DNA of 64,000 nucleotides from Polynucleobacter hallstattensis. Lineage in GTDB: Bacteria > Pseudomonadota > Gammaproteobacteria > Burkholderiales > Burkholderiaceae. The stretch is taken from assembly GCF_018881835.1 (NCBI RefSeq), contig NZ_JACVPO010000002.1, positions 310,001 to 374,000 of the forward strand, in the 5' to 3' direction. Made by a program: the position numbers and the translations under genes. The notes under the pieces are model-generated. The model was not told the DNA's origin, made no database searches, and worked only from the letters and a program-made list of their open reading frames with translations. How positions within the stretch are numbered: position 1 is the first letter of the stretch; every line of letters starts with the position of its first letter. Positions 32,994 to 40,942 of this stretch are shown one piece after another.

Positions 32994-33013
32994 TTGCTAT
33001 ACAAGTATAGCAA
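32994..33013. promoter_or_regulatory. operator-like palindrome upstream of relB
   Basis: TTGCTATAC-AA-GTATAGCAA is a 9+2+9 perfect inverted repeat 15 bases before the relB start codon. It contains TATACT/TATAGC -10-like hexamers. It fits autoregulation by a ribbon-helix-helix antitoxin. Confidence 0.7.
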
Positions 33014-33182
33014 TTATGACGAATTTGTAGGAGGTACAGCAATGACAATTTATTAATTAAAAGAGTTGGGCAAAAAAGTTGTCAAAGTAATTGAGCAACT
33101 TTAAAGCAAGAAAGATATTTTATTGGAGTGGTGCCCGGTATTCAACGCTATTGGTAAAAGGGTTTTTGGGTAACCACCCAAC

Positions 33183-33797
33183 TTAACGCCGGTCCATCAG
33201 CGCTCTAGCCAGGGTGCCTGCATCCACGTACTCCAACTCTCCACCCACCGGAATACCTCTAGCAATTCTGGTGACTTTGATGCCTTTGGATTTCAGTACT
33301 TCACCAATGTAGTGGGCTGTCGCCTCACCTTCACTCGTGAAATTCGTTGCTAGAACCACTTCTCTGACTGGCACTCCAGTATCGGGCGCTTCAATACGAC
33401 CCAGTAGTCGATCAAAATGAATTTCATTAGGACCCATGCCATCGAGTGGTGAGATACGGCCCATCAATACAAAGTAATTGCCCTTAAAACTCATAGTCTG
33501 CTCAACCATGACTTGGTCGGCAGGAGTTTCCACAATGCACAGCAAAGATGGATCACGACGGTCATCCATACACGTGCCACAGATTTGGGTCTCTGAAAAA
33601 GTATTGCAACGGGCGCAGTGACCTACAGTCTCTACTGCTTCACCTAACGACTGAGCAAGTACGGCTGCGCCATTGCGATCATGCTGCAGTAGATAGAAAG
33701 CCATGCGCTGTGCAGACTTAGGTCCCACTCCAGGCAATACGCGCAATGCCTCGATCAAACGACCAAGGGCATCTTGCGGAGCTTCTTGACGCGCCAT
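33183..33797 (-). CDS. recR: recombination protein RecR
   Basis: RecR acts with RecF/RecO to load RecA at gaps. The 204 residues have the helix-hairpin-helix [18 protein letters not shown], the zinc finger [16 protein letters not shown], and the TOPRIM domain starting [16 protein letters not shown]. It is the last gene of dnaX-ybaB-recR. Confidence 0.98.
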   Translation of the reverse strand: MARQEAPQDALGRLIEALRVLPGVGPKSAQRMAFYLLQHDRNGAAVLAQSLGEAVETVGHCARCNTFSETQICGTCMDDRRDPSLLCIVETPADQVMVEQTMSFKGNYFVLMGRISPLDGMGPNEIHFDRLLGRIEAPDTGVPVREVVLATNFTSEGEATAHYIGEVLKSKGIKVTRIARGIPVGGELEYVDAGTLARALMDRR

Positions 33798-33822
33798 TAA
33801 ATGAACCGTTTTTGGTTAATGA

Positions 33823-34146
33823 TTAAAACGGCAACTTAAAGCCAGGAGGCATTGGCATGCCCGCAGTAGCACCAGACATCACTTGTGAGCTAGCTGCTTC
33901 GACTTGTTTGAATGCTTCTGTATAGGCAGTCACTAACAAGTCTTCAAGCATTTCGCGATCATCCATTGCACCTGGATCAATCTGAACACGTTTCATTTCG
34001 TGTTTGCCAGAGATGGTGACTTTGACTAAACCACCAGCAGCTTGGCCAGTGACTTCGAGCGCAGCCAATTGCTCTTGCGCTACTTTCATCTTCTCTTGCA
34101 TCTGCTGGGCTTGTTTCATCAAACCAGCAAGGCCACCTTTCATCAT
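33823..34146 (-). CDS. YbaB/EbfC family nucleoid-associated protein
   Basis: The 107-residue DNA-binding protein has a Met/Gln-rich N-terminal helix ([20 protein letters not shown]). The family pattern [20 protein letters not shown] follows, with [17 protein letters not shown] after it. It is between dnaX and recR in the conserved order. Confidence 0.95.
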   Translation of the reverse strand: MMKGGLAGLMKQAQQMQEKMKVAQEQLAALEVTGQAAGGLVKVTISGKHEMKRVQIDPGAMDDREMLEDLLVTAYTEAFKQVEAASSQVMSGATAGMPMPPGFKLPF

Positions 34147-34173
34147 CGCTTTATTTCCTTATGTTTTTAATCT

Positions 34174-35829
34174 TTAGATTGGCTTAACAGAGCCACCCAC
34201 TACTTTGGCTCCAAACTCTTTTTCTAATTGCTGAATAAATGGATCTTGTGCAATCATCTGCTCTGCATTTTGCCTTTTCTCTTGATGAATCTGCGCATCT
34301 ACTTTAGCAACGGTCTTACCTTCGACTTCACCCTTTTCGATGACTACTTTCACGGGTTTGCCAAAGTGTGCAGTTAATGCATCTGCAAGGCGACCAACAG
34401 AAGCTTCAGAGGCTAATTGCGGCATGGGTGTTACCACAGTGGCGCGCACGCCTGCAGGTGAATCTTCCCAATCTTGTAACTCTGTCTGAAACGCTAACTG
34501 TTGAACTAATCCTTTCACCGGCAACTGTCGGACCAAGGTATGCCAGTCGGGACGATCTGCGCTAGACGCGGTTGGCGCTGATACAGCAGGCTTAGCCACT
34601 GGAGCTGGTGCTGGAGCTGCAGACCTGACAGGGGCAGCAGTTTGATTTGCTGGCGCAGAGGGTCTTGGCGCTGATGCTACTGGTGGCGCTGAATTACTGC
34701 TTGTACCCACTGCTCTACCTGGAGTTTCATTGCCGGGACGAAAGGCCAACATCCGTAAGAGCGTCATGGCAAAGCCAGTTTGCTCATCGGGTGCTAGTGA
34801 TAAGTCTGGGCGGCTGGTAATGCTAATTTGATAGAAGAGCTGCGCTTCTTCTTTTGTCAGTGCACTAGCTAAGCGACGAATTTCTGCCGCTTCTGGCCAA
34901 TCTTCCAATACTGACTCAGGAACGATTTGTGCAGCTGCGATTTTCTGAATGAAGCTGGATAAATCTGCAAGCGCTAATGAGAAAGACATGCTGCGCTCAC
35001 CCATTTCATTTGAGATGGCCAAAAGTGTTGCGCCATCTTTCGCAATGAGTGCATCTAAAATTTTAATGAGGTAGGCATCATCCAAAGTGCCAAGCATGCC
35101 GCGCACGGCTTCTTCGGATACTTTGCCAGCAGCATAGGCGATAGCTTGATCAGTTAAAGACAAAGCATCACGCATCGAGCCTTGGGCCGCTTTTGCTAAA
35201 ACACGCAGTGCATTGGTTTCACATTCAACTTTTTCTGCGGCAAGTACTTTTTCTAGATGCTCCACGATGAGCGGAACTGGCATTTGTTTGAGATTGAACT
35301 GTAAGCAACGCGACAGAATGGTGACCGGGATCTTTTGGGGATCCGTAGTTGCAAGTATGAACTTCACATGTTCAGGCGGCTCTTCGAGCGTTTTGAGCAT
35401 GGCATTAAAGGCATGATTGGTGAGCATGTGCACCTCGTCAATCATGTAGACCTTATAACGTGCATTACTAGGTGCGTAGGCTGCTTTTTCTAGTAAAGCC
35501 GCAATGTCGTCCACCCCGCGATTACTTGCAGCATCCATCTCGATATAGTCAACAAAGCGTCCTGCATCAATTTCTAGGCAAGCTGGGCATTTTCCACAGG
35601 GTTCTGAAGTCATACGACCTTGGCCGTCTTCTCCGGTGCAATTGAGGGCTTTGGCCATAATTCGGGCAATCGTGGTCTTTCCGACCCCGCGAGTGCCTGT
35701 AAAGAGCCAAGCGTGGTGTAGTCGACCCTGGTCTAAGGCATGGGTTAATGCCTTAACCACATGGTCTTGTCCTACCAATTGGGAGAATGTTTTAGGGCGC
35801 CACGAGCGGGCTAAAGCCAATGCTGTCAT
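34174..35829 (-). CDS. dnaX: DNA polymerase III subunits gamma and tau
   Basis: This is the clamp-loader ATPase. It has P-loop GTRGVGKTTIARIMAKAL, a zinc-binding CGKCPACLEI, the DEVHML Walker B, and SRCLQFNL sensor region. A Pro/Ala-rich linker (about residues 370-435) leads to the tau C-terminal part, which is shorter than in E. coli (total about 551 versus 643). ATG 35829 (MTALALARSWRP) is preferred over ATG 35838, which has no ribosome-binding site. I looked for no gamma frameshift site in detail. Confidence 0.96.
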   Translation of the reverse strand: MTALALARSWRPKTFSQLVGQDHVVKALTHALDQGRLHHAWLFTGTRGVGKTTIARIMAKALNCTGEDGQGRMTSEPCGKCPACLEIDAGRFVDYIEMDAASNRGVDDIAALLEKAAYAPSNARYKVYMIDEVHMLTNHAFNAMLKTLEEPPEHVKFILATTDPQKIPVTILSRCLQFNLKQMPVPLIVEHLEKVLAAEKVECETNALRVLAKAAQGSMRDALSLTDQAIAYAAGKVSEEAVRGMLGTLDDAYLIKILDALIAKDGATLLAISNEMGERSMSFSLALADLSSFIQKIAAAQIVPESVLEDWPEAAEIRRLASALTKEEAQLFYQISITSRPDLSLAPDEQTGFAMTLLRMLAFRPGNETPGRAVGTSSNSAPPVASAPRPSAPANQTAAPVRSAAPAPAPVAKPAVSAPTASSADRPDWHTLVRQLPVKGLVQQLAFQTELQDWEDSPAGVRATVVTPMPQLASEASVGRLADALTAHFGKPVKVVIEKGEVEGKTVAKVDAQIHQEKRQNAEQMIAQDPFIQQLEKEFGAKVVGGSVKPI

Positions 35830-35860
35830 GTATTCCATTCTAACAAGCTAAAATGGAATT

Positions 35861-35957
35861 GGACGGGCCTCCCCGCATGGCGGTTTGGATAACCTGGTCA
35901 GGTCGGGAACGAAGCAGCCAAACCCAATTCTGTCAGTGCCGGGGGTCGGGCTCGTCC
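35861..35957 (+). ncRNA. ffs: signal recognition particle 4.5S RNA
   Basis: The bacterial SRP RNA core is visible: the GGTCAGGTCGGGAACGAAGC segment (35897-35916) with the GGAA-type tetraloop region and the asymmetric loop, then AGCCA. GGACGGGCC at the 5' end pairs with GGGCTCGTCC at the 3' end. The length of about 97 bases fits the small Gram-negative form. It binds Ffh and targets membrane proteins to SecYEG. It is divergent from dnaX. Confidence 0.95.
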
Positions 35958-36007
35958 ACCTTCCCCTACTCTTCATTAAGGCCTAGATTGCCTTTGTTGC
36001 CTTTGGC

Positions 36008-36157
36008 TCACTTTTTCCAAAAACAAGATAAACGACGGTCAATACCAGCAGCATAGTCGTGGTAGACCCACTTACTACAAATAAACTGGTCAACCGTAAT
36101 GAGTAGGATTAGCGCTAGAGCTGAAAATATCAGCGCCCATTTAAGAGAAGCATTCAT
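36008..36157 (-). CDS. 49-residue single-pass membrane protein, unknown
   Basis: ATG 36157 to TGA at 36008-36010 encodes a protein beginning MNASLKWALIFSALALILLI. This is one clear membrane helix, followed by a hydrophilic part with two Cys and a basic end CFWKK. A GGATCTTCTTG stretch precedes the start. It lies between the SRP RNA and the next unknown gene. No family is recognised. Confidence 0.5.
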   Translation of the reverse strand: MNASLKWALIFSALALILLITVDQFICSKWVYHDYAAGIDRRLSCFWKK

Positions 36158-36204
36158 ACAAGAAGATCCATTGAGGTTTTTGCATTTAAGAATAATTGAC
36201 GCAC

Positions 36205-36585
36205 TTAGGACTCTATCTTCATTTTCTTAAACTTATCTAACAGTGCCAAACTCGCCAAGATTTGATTGGCCATATCGGCATCAAGCTCCCCTTTGGCTAG
36301 CGCATAGAGCACTTGATCGGCGTGCTCTGCTTCTGGGGCAGCTAGTAGTTCCTTAAAGATTTCTTTTTGTGTCATGCCTAAATGAATCTGTAATGGCACT
36401 AGATTGATTTGCACGGCGCCTCCTTTGATGCCAAAGCGCACCTGGGCCATCTCAATGAGTTCACTACGCTGCTTTTCTTGGAGCTGGGTAAATGAGGGCA
36501 TTTGGGTGCTTGCATTCGCTGCACTCGCAGCAGAAGCGATGGCAGGTCCTTTGCGAGGCTTTTTATATATCAAGTCATCATCCAC
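36205..36585 (-). CDS. conserved-looking protein of unknown function
   Basis: The frame is open from ATG 36615, but GTG 36585 has a GGAG ribosome-binding site exactly 6 bases upstream. I therefore start there (about 126 residues, VDDDLIYKKPRKG). The middle is SELIEMAQVRFGIKGGAVQINLVPLQI and the end is helical with MANQILASLALLDKFKKM. There is no signal peptide, membrane segment or Cys. It could be a small cytosolic adaptor. The small membrane protein lies 47 bases downstream in the same direction. Confidence 0.6.
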   Translation of the reverse strand: MDDDLIYKKPRKGPAIASAASAANASTQMPSFTQLQEKQRSELIEMAQVRFGIKGGAVQINLVPLQIHLGMTQKEIFKELLAAPEAEHADQVLYALAKGELDADMANQILASLALLDKFKKMKIES

Positions 36586-36692
36586 AAAAGTCTCCAATCT
36601 CACGATGTATACCATTCTGCTGAAATACTACCTTGACTGAAGAGTTTTGACTGAACTTTTGTGGGATCGCTTGTACCCTGCAATTAGAAATA

Positions 36693-36824
36693 CTAAATAA
36701 TCTTCAAAATTTTAAAGATGCCCCAAATCATCCAAATGATGGCTATAACCAGCATGGTTCGAGAATCTAGCTGGATCTTGAATAACTGTAGCTGCCTATG
36801 AGAACACTCAATCGAAACTCGCAA
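36693..36824 (-). CDS. candidate 43-residue membrane protein with TTG start
   Basis: A consensus AGGAGGT lies 5 bases before a TTG at 36824. The frame then reads 43 codons to TAG, beginning LRVSIECSHRQLQLFKIQL (first codon read as Met). It ends in a very hydrophobic Trp/Ile-rich helix, MLVIAIIWMIWGIF, plus KILKII. An inner ATG at codon 24 would give a 20-residue hydrophobic peptide. The strong ribosome-binding site is the main argument. Confidence 0.4.
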   Translation of the reverse strand: MRVSIECSHRQLQLFKIQLDSRTMLVIAIIWMIWGIFKILKII

Positions 36825-37221
36825 AGCTGACCTCCTTCTGTAGAGAAAGGTATTAGCGTAGAGAGTTAGGTTGGTAATGAATAGTGATAAAGGATGAATT
36901 GGATGTAGGTAAGTATTGTCCCCTCCTAGACCCTAATTATAAAGACTACTTTTGCGGGCAATAGTTGATCGCCCACGATGACCCTTGCCGCAATGAATTT
37001 GCTCAAGTTGTTAAAGCATGTGGGCTTTCGCCCCAACTTCGTATGCGTTAACTAATAAGACAATAACCTTATTTGCATAAGGGATTACATCATTTTTTTG
37101 TCATATGTCTACTAATATTTTGATCCGTATATAGATGAATCAAGCACTTAGAAGCTACATGACATTGTTGCATTGCAACTAAATTTCATCTCGTAAAAAA
37201 TTCAAAAATTGATTGGACAAG
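36825..37221. other. about 400 bases without a convincing gene; possible decayed coding remnant
   Basis: No complete gene is visible. A 28-codon stretch at 36965-37051 (plus) reads LIAHDDPCRNEFAQVVKACG and then LSPQLRMR before TAA. It looks protein-like, somewhat like the end of a HigA-type antitoxin, but has no start or upstream domain. The rest is AT-rich, with many stops in all frames. Confidence 0.4.
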
Positions 37222-37356
37222 ATGGCTCTTCAAGAACAAGATAAATCTATGTTGATGAATCAGTTAAGCGTGCGAATGGTCCCGTTTCGACACAGCATGA
37301 ATTCACTGATTTGTTGGCAACCAAATTTAGCTTCTGAAAAAATGTATCGTGAATAA
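37222..37356 (+). CDS. candidate 44-codon leader ORF directly upstream of the bactofilin gene
   Basis: ATG 37222 opens a frame of 44 codons (MALQEQDKSMLMNQLSVRM...) ending at TAA 37354-37356, two bases before the bactofilin ATG. The bactofilin gene itself has no ribosome-binding site, so translation may be coupled. However, the +1 frame also reads protein-like (KRANGPVSTQHEFTDLLATK), so this may instead be a frameshifted remnant. Confidence 0.3.
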   Translation: MALQEQDKSMLMNQLSVRMVPFRHSMNSLICWQPNLASEKMYRE

Positions 37357-37358
37357 CT

Positions 37359-37784
37359 ATGTTTGATAGAAAACCCTCTAGCTCACAACTGACCTTTACC
37401 AATGAAATTGGTTCGGGATCTAAAGTGCTTGGAAACCTCGAGGGCAATGGCAACGTTCGGGTTTTGGGTCATTTTGTCGGCAATATTACAGAAGTAGCAG
37501 AGAGTAAAGCAACCTTAGTGATCGACAAAGATGGTGTTCTGACAGGCGATTTGCACTACACCAATCTCATTGTTGCTGGGACGATTGAAGGCACCATTAC
37601 CGTAGATGAAAAAATTGAGGTCTACCCTAGCGCCTTGATTCACGGTGATATTCACTATAAATCGATTGATATCCATCCCAATGCCAGAGTCAATGGACTC
37701 CTCACTTGCTCAGTTTTAGATAAGGGCGCACAAAAGCCATCTGATGTGATTGCCTTTGATCTGACCAAAAAGATCGCCTCATAA
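37359..37784 (+). CDS. bactofilin family cytoskeletal protein
   Basis: The 141-residue protein has the right-handed beta-helix repeats of bactofilins. These include KVLGNLEGNGNVRVLGHFVG, GVLTGDLHYTNLIVAGTIEG and KIEVYPSALIHGDIHYKSID, flanked by short disordered ends. Bactofilins polymerise without nucleotide at the membrane and place cell-wall or surface enzymes. No M23 peptidase gene is next to it, unlike many bactofilin loci. The partner 48 bases downstream is unknown. Confidence 0.88.
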   Translation: MFDRKPSSSQLTFTNEIGSGSKVLGNLEGNGNVRVLGHFVGNITEVAESKATLVIDKDGVLTGDLHYTNLIVAGTIEGTITVDEKIEVYPSALIHGDIHYKSIDIHPNARVNGLLTCSVLDKGAQKPSDVIAFDLTKKIAS

Positions 37785-37832
37785 TCTACTAACGTCAGCT
37801 ACTACTTCGGATACTACTCAACGGAGTTCTGT

Positions 37833-38231
37833 ATGTCTTTTAGTATTTCACCTAAAAAAGAATTTCACCTTACCGAGCGTATGACCTACCGCAAAGATAA
37901 TAAAGAAATGCATTGTGGCTTTCTTTGGAAAAGCGGGTCTTTCATTACAGAGAATCCGCCCAATTTTTTAGCCGAATATGATGAAAATATTGGTATTAGC
38001 GTGGGGAGTCAGGACTTTACGGAGGTAAACCTCTCTAGCGAAGGTCAGCACCTCATCTACTTCTCTGAGACCGTGCCACAAGATGAGCAAACAGACTTAA
38101 ATGCCATTTTTCGGCAGAGCAAAACCACAGATGATTTTGATATTGGCTTTCAACACAAAGGTTGGCAATTGGTCGATATGGACATCGTGATGTGGGGTGA
38201 ATTATCAATCACTAGCAAGCTCGATACCTAG
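37833..38231 (+). CDS. protein of unknown function downstream of bactofilin
   Basis: ATG 37833 with a GGAG ribosome-binding site encodes 132 residues (MSFSISPKKEFHLTERMTYR...). The product is hydrophilic, has one Cys, no signal peptide and no membrane segment. The Phe/Trp/Asp pattern suggests a small beta-rich soluble domain. It lies 48 bases after the bactofilin stop and is probably cotranscribed, but no function is implied. Confidence 0.65.
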   Translation: MSFSISPKKEFHLTERMTYRKDNKEMHCGFLWKSGSFITENPPNFLAEYDENIGISVGSQDFTEVNLSSEGQHLIYFSETVPQDEQTDLNAIFRQSKTTDDFDIGFQHKGWQLVDMDIVMWGELSITSKLDT

Positions 38232-38250
38232 ATCCAGTATCAAGGCTCAC

Positions 38251-38793
38251 CTACTGCATTTGCTCAGCCTCTTGTAGTAAGCCATCAAATACCTTTTCTA
38301 GCTTGGCATTAGTTCCTCTAACGCCAGCTACCACTGCTTCAGACCAAGCAAAATACTCTTGCTTGCGTTTGAGATCCCAGCCAGCTGGCGGTGCGACCAA
38401 AATATCACGTAGATTGCAAATCTTATCGGCGAGTTTGACAAGCTTGGCCTCATGACTAGCAAAGGGGGCGTGAGCAATTTGCAAGCTTTTACGCACCTCT
38501 TTGGCAAGCGATTTATCGTCGGTCAACTCTTTCACAATCGCAGTGACTTTTTTACCAAAATGGTTAATTAACTCTTCTTCAGTCGTTTGGGTATCTTCAA
38601 GTACATCATGTAGTAAGGCTGCGCACAGCACATCCCAAGACAACACCCCACCCTCATTTACCAAAACATTGACCAGTTCAATTGGGTGATTGATATACGG
38701 AGTGATTTGCGCATCTTTACGCCGCTGATTTTTATGCTTCTCGGCTGAAAATGCCAGAGCTTGGACAAAATGATTAATCATGATGTCATCCAT
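38251..38793 (-). CDS. stand-alone HD hydrolase, MESH1-like small alarmone hydrolase candidate
   Basis: The 180-residue single-domain protein carries the HD-domain motifs of RelA/SpoT-type (p)ppGpp hydrolases. These are RRKDAQITPYINHPIELV (first His), CAALLHDVLEDTQTT (HD pair) and VKLADKICNLRDI (distal Asp). No synthetase, TGS or ACT domain follows. The length and motif order fit MESH1-type hydrolases that cut the 3' diphosphate of (p)ppGpp, or NADPH phosphate. ATG 38793 and ATG 38781 are both possible starts. The convergent neighbour is the bactofilin-partner gene. Confidence 0.82.
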   Translation of the reverse strand: MDDIMINHFVQALAFSAEKHKNQRRKDAQITPYINHPIELVNVLVNEGGVLSWDVLCAALLHDVLEDTQTTEEELINHFGKKVTAIVKELTDDKSLAKEVRKSLQIAHAPFASHEAKLVKLADKICNLRDILVAPPAGWDLKRKQEYFAWSEAVVAGVRGTNAKLEKVFDGLLQEAEQMQ

Positions 38794-38954
38794 TATAGGG
38801 ATTGCTATGGTCTTTTTCCATTGACTCCTATTCCACAGTCAAGCTATTCAATACTGACTTGACCAATGACTGCGCCAGGCTTTTGTAAGGCCTCTGCACG
38901 GCGCGCAACATACTCCGGATTTTTGATCCCAGTATGCCTATTTGCTTATCAACA

Positions 38955-39119
38955 CTATTGCTTAATATTTTTCGGTTTAAAGCCTAGACAGGCTATGTTG
39001 GTATTTGCCAAAACTTGAGCGTCTGGGGTTGTCTTAGACTTGATTTCATATAGCTTACAGCCATAGGGAAACCTCTTGTCCCAGGTAATGTAGAAAAATT
39101 GACATTCTTTACAGTTCAT
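38955..39119 (-). CDS. 54-residue four-cysteine mini-protein
   Basis: ATG 39119 to TAG 38955-38957 encodes MNCKECQFFYITWDKRFPYG followed by CKLYEIKSKT, ending with IACLGFKPKN. The pattern CxxC ... TWxxxFPYGC ... C, with four Cys, is one I recognise from short conserved proteins in many Proteobacteria, probably zinc-binding. Their function is unknown. It lies alone between the HD hydrolase and the channel terminator. Confidence 0.7.
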   Translation of the reverse strand: MNCKECQFFYITWDKRFPYGCKLYEIKSKTTPDAQVLANTNIACLGFKPKNIKQ

Positions 39120-39171
39120 TGCGAAACCATAACATCAAGCCATAAGCAGCATCAAGTATTACAAACCGGAA

Positions 39172-39198
39172 TTAAAAAAACCACCCAAAGGTGGTTTT
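39172..39198 (-). terminator. Rho-independent terminator of the channel operon
   Basis: On the minus strand a 9-bp perfect stem (AAAACCACC / GGTGGTTTT) with a TTTG loop runs into a T tract (seven A at 39174-39180 on the plus strand). It lies 92 bases after the channel stop codon. Confidence 0.85.
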
Positions 39199-39289
39199 GG
39201 TGCTGCTTAGCATCCCGGTTGAAATTCAACCGCTCTCTTAAGCATTTATAACCCTCAGCTAACCTAGCCTGAATGGGTCATTAGAAGAT

Positions 39290-40942
39290 CTAGCCTTTAT
39301 TCTTCGCCTTTTCTCCATCATGCTGCAAGAGTAACTTGAGTACATTGCTTTGTAGTGAGGTGACATTATCTGGGTTCTCAGCAAATTTACCGAGCTCCTG
39401 GCGATCCGACACACTGACAATTTGCTGCAGCTTAGAGATGGTGATCTTCAATTGCTCTGCTGCAAGCTCAGGATGCTTTGATAAAAATTCTAGGCTCATT
39501 TCGCTTGCAGCAGCTGCCTTATGACCCTTACCGCCATTGGTATCTGGCGCATGTTCTACACCCATCTCTACCTTAGCCTTTTCTAGTAAGCGCGCAAGCT
39601 CTCCATGGGATAGATGCAAACGCTTAGCCTCAGCCTCAATGAGTTCTTGCTCATCGGCTGAAATCACACCATCTTCTAGCATGTGATAGAGCTCATTCAT
39701 CATTCTTTCGCGCTCAATCCGTAGTTGATCACTGAGTGCAGATGAAAGAATCGCTGCCGGAATTGCAAAAATACCAATCCCCAAGAGCGCTATGACAATG
39801 GTAACGGCTCTACCTGCAGGGGTAATGGGAGAAATGTCACCATAACCTACGCTGGCCAAAGTAATCACAGACCAATAAATTGCTTGCGGAATATTTTCAA
39901 ACTTATCGGGCTGAGCTTCATGCTCAAAGACATAACCTAAACAGGCGGCGAGCATGACAAGTAATAGCAAAATGAAAACCGCAGCCTTCATGACAGGCCA
40001 CTCGCGTTGAATCACAGTAAATAAAGATTGAGTAGCGCCAGAATAACGCGCTAGCTTTAGTAAGCGCATCAATCTAAAGACTCGCAAGAAGCGCAAGTCA
40101 AAGAGGTGATGAAGCAGACTCTCTAAATAGAAAGGCGCAATTGCCATGAGATCAATAATGCTCGTTGGTCTACATGCGTATCTTACGCGTCCTTTGAACC
40201 AAGCCTGGTACTTAGGATCCTCAGGGGCGCTATAAATCCTCATGATGTATTCTGTCGAGAAAATCACCACTGCAATGGTATCGAGAATAATAAATTCAGA
40301 ATGTAGGTGGTAACTAATACTGTGGACTGATTCAAAAATTACCGCTAACACGGACACAATGACCCAGCTCACAATAAACATATCAAAGATGTAATGCAGC
40401 TTGCCACTGGTCGGTGTTTCATTGACTAGGGCATAAATCTTATAACGATAGGATTTGTCTTTGTTGAGCTCTAAAAACTCGTTGAACGCTGGTGCCAAAG
40501 CGCGGAAGAGTTTAAGTAAACGCAGTAAACGTAGGGCTCTTAGAATCCGTAAATCAGCCTCAAAGAAAGCGCTTAAGTAGAACGGCAAGATCGATACCAA
40601 ATCAATGAGGGCAAATGGGCTCTTGCAGTAAGCAAGACGAGGATATTTAGCCGAACTAAAGGCAGGATCTTCTGGCGCAACATACACGCGCAAGACGTAT
40701 TCAATCGAAAAGATAGCCAGCGAGACCACATCAAAAATATGAAAGAGGTGTTCCCGAGTTTCGTAAAAAACCGGAATATGCTCAAGCACTAAACCTACCA
40801 TATTGAGTACGATCATGTACGCAATGAAGCGCTCGAACTGGTTGCAATAATTGGTTTTAATCTGGTGATTAAAGAATAAGTCAAACATCCGCTTACGGAT
40901 GTGTAAGTTCAAACTAGACAATGAAATCGACTGGAGATTCAT
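39290..40942 (-). CDS. potassium channel with two tandem voltage-sensor domains and one pore
   Basis: The 550-residue protein has two related four-helix voltage sensors. VSD1 covers about residues 38-150 and VSD2 about 183-302. Each carries a matching S2-S3 block: EYVLRVYVAPEDP (81-93) and EYIMRIYSAPEDP (231-243), exactly 150 residues apart, with IDLVSILPFYL and IDLMAIAPFYL at the same offset. Both S4 helices are Arg-rich (LRILRALRLLRLLKLFR and LRFLRVFRLMRLLKLAR). Only the second is followed by S5 (318-339), a K+ filter SVGYGD (365-370) and S6. The C-terminus is a hydrophilic helical domain with DGVISADEQELIEAEAKRL, TerB-like. A second gene overlaps upstream. Confidence 0.88.
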   Translation of the reverse strand: MNLQSISLSSLNLHIRKRMFDLFFNHQIKTNYCNQFERFIAYMIVLNMVGLVLEHIPVFYETREHLFHIFDVVSLAIFSIEYVLRVYVAPEDPAFSSAKYPRLAYCKSPFALIDLVSILPFYLSAFFEADLRILRALRLLRLLKLFRALAPAFNEFLELNKDKSYRYKIYALVNETPTSGKLHYIFDMFIVSWVIVSVLAVIFESVHSISYHLHSEFIILDTIAVVIFSTEYIMRIYSAPEDPKYQAWFKGRVRYACRPTSIIDLMAIAPFYLESLLHHLFDLRFLRVFRLMRLLKLARYSGATQSLFTVIQREWPVMKAAVFILLLLVMLAACLGYVFEHEAQPDKFENIPQAIYWSVITLASVGYGDISPITPAGRAVTIVIALLGIGIFAIPAAILSSALSDQLRIERERMMNELYHMLEDGVISADEQELIEAEAKRLHLSHGELARLLEKAKVEMGVEHAPDTNGGKGHKAAAASEMSLEFLSKHPELAAEQLKITISKLQQIVSVSDRQELGKFAENPDNVTSLQSNVLKLLLQHDGEKAKNKG

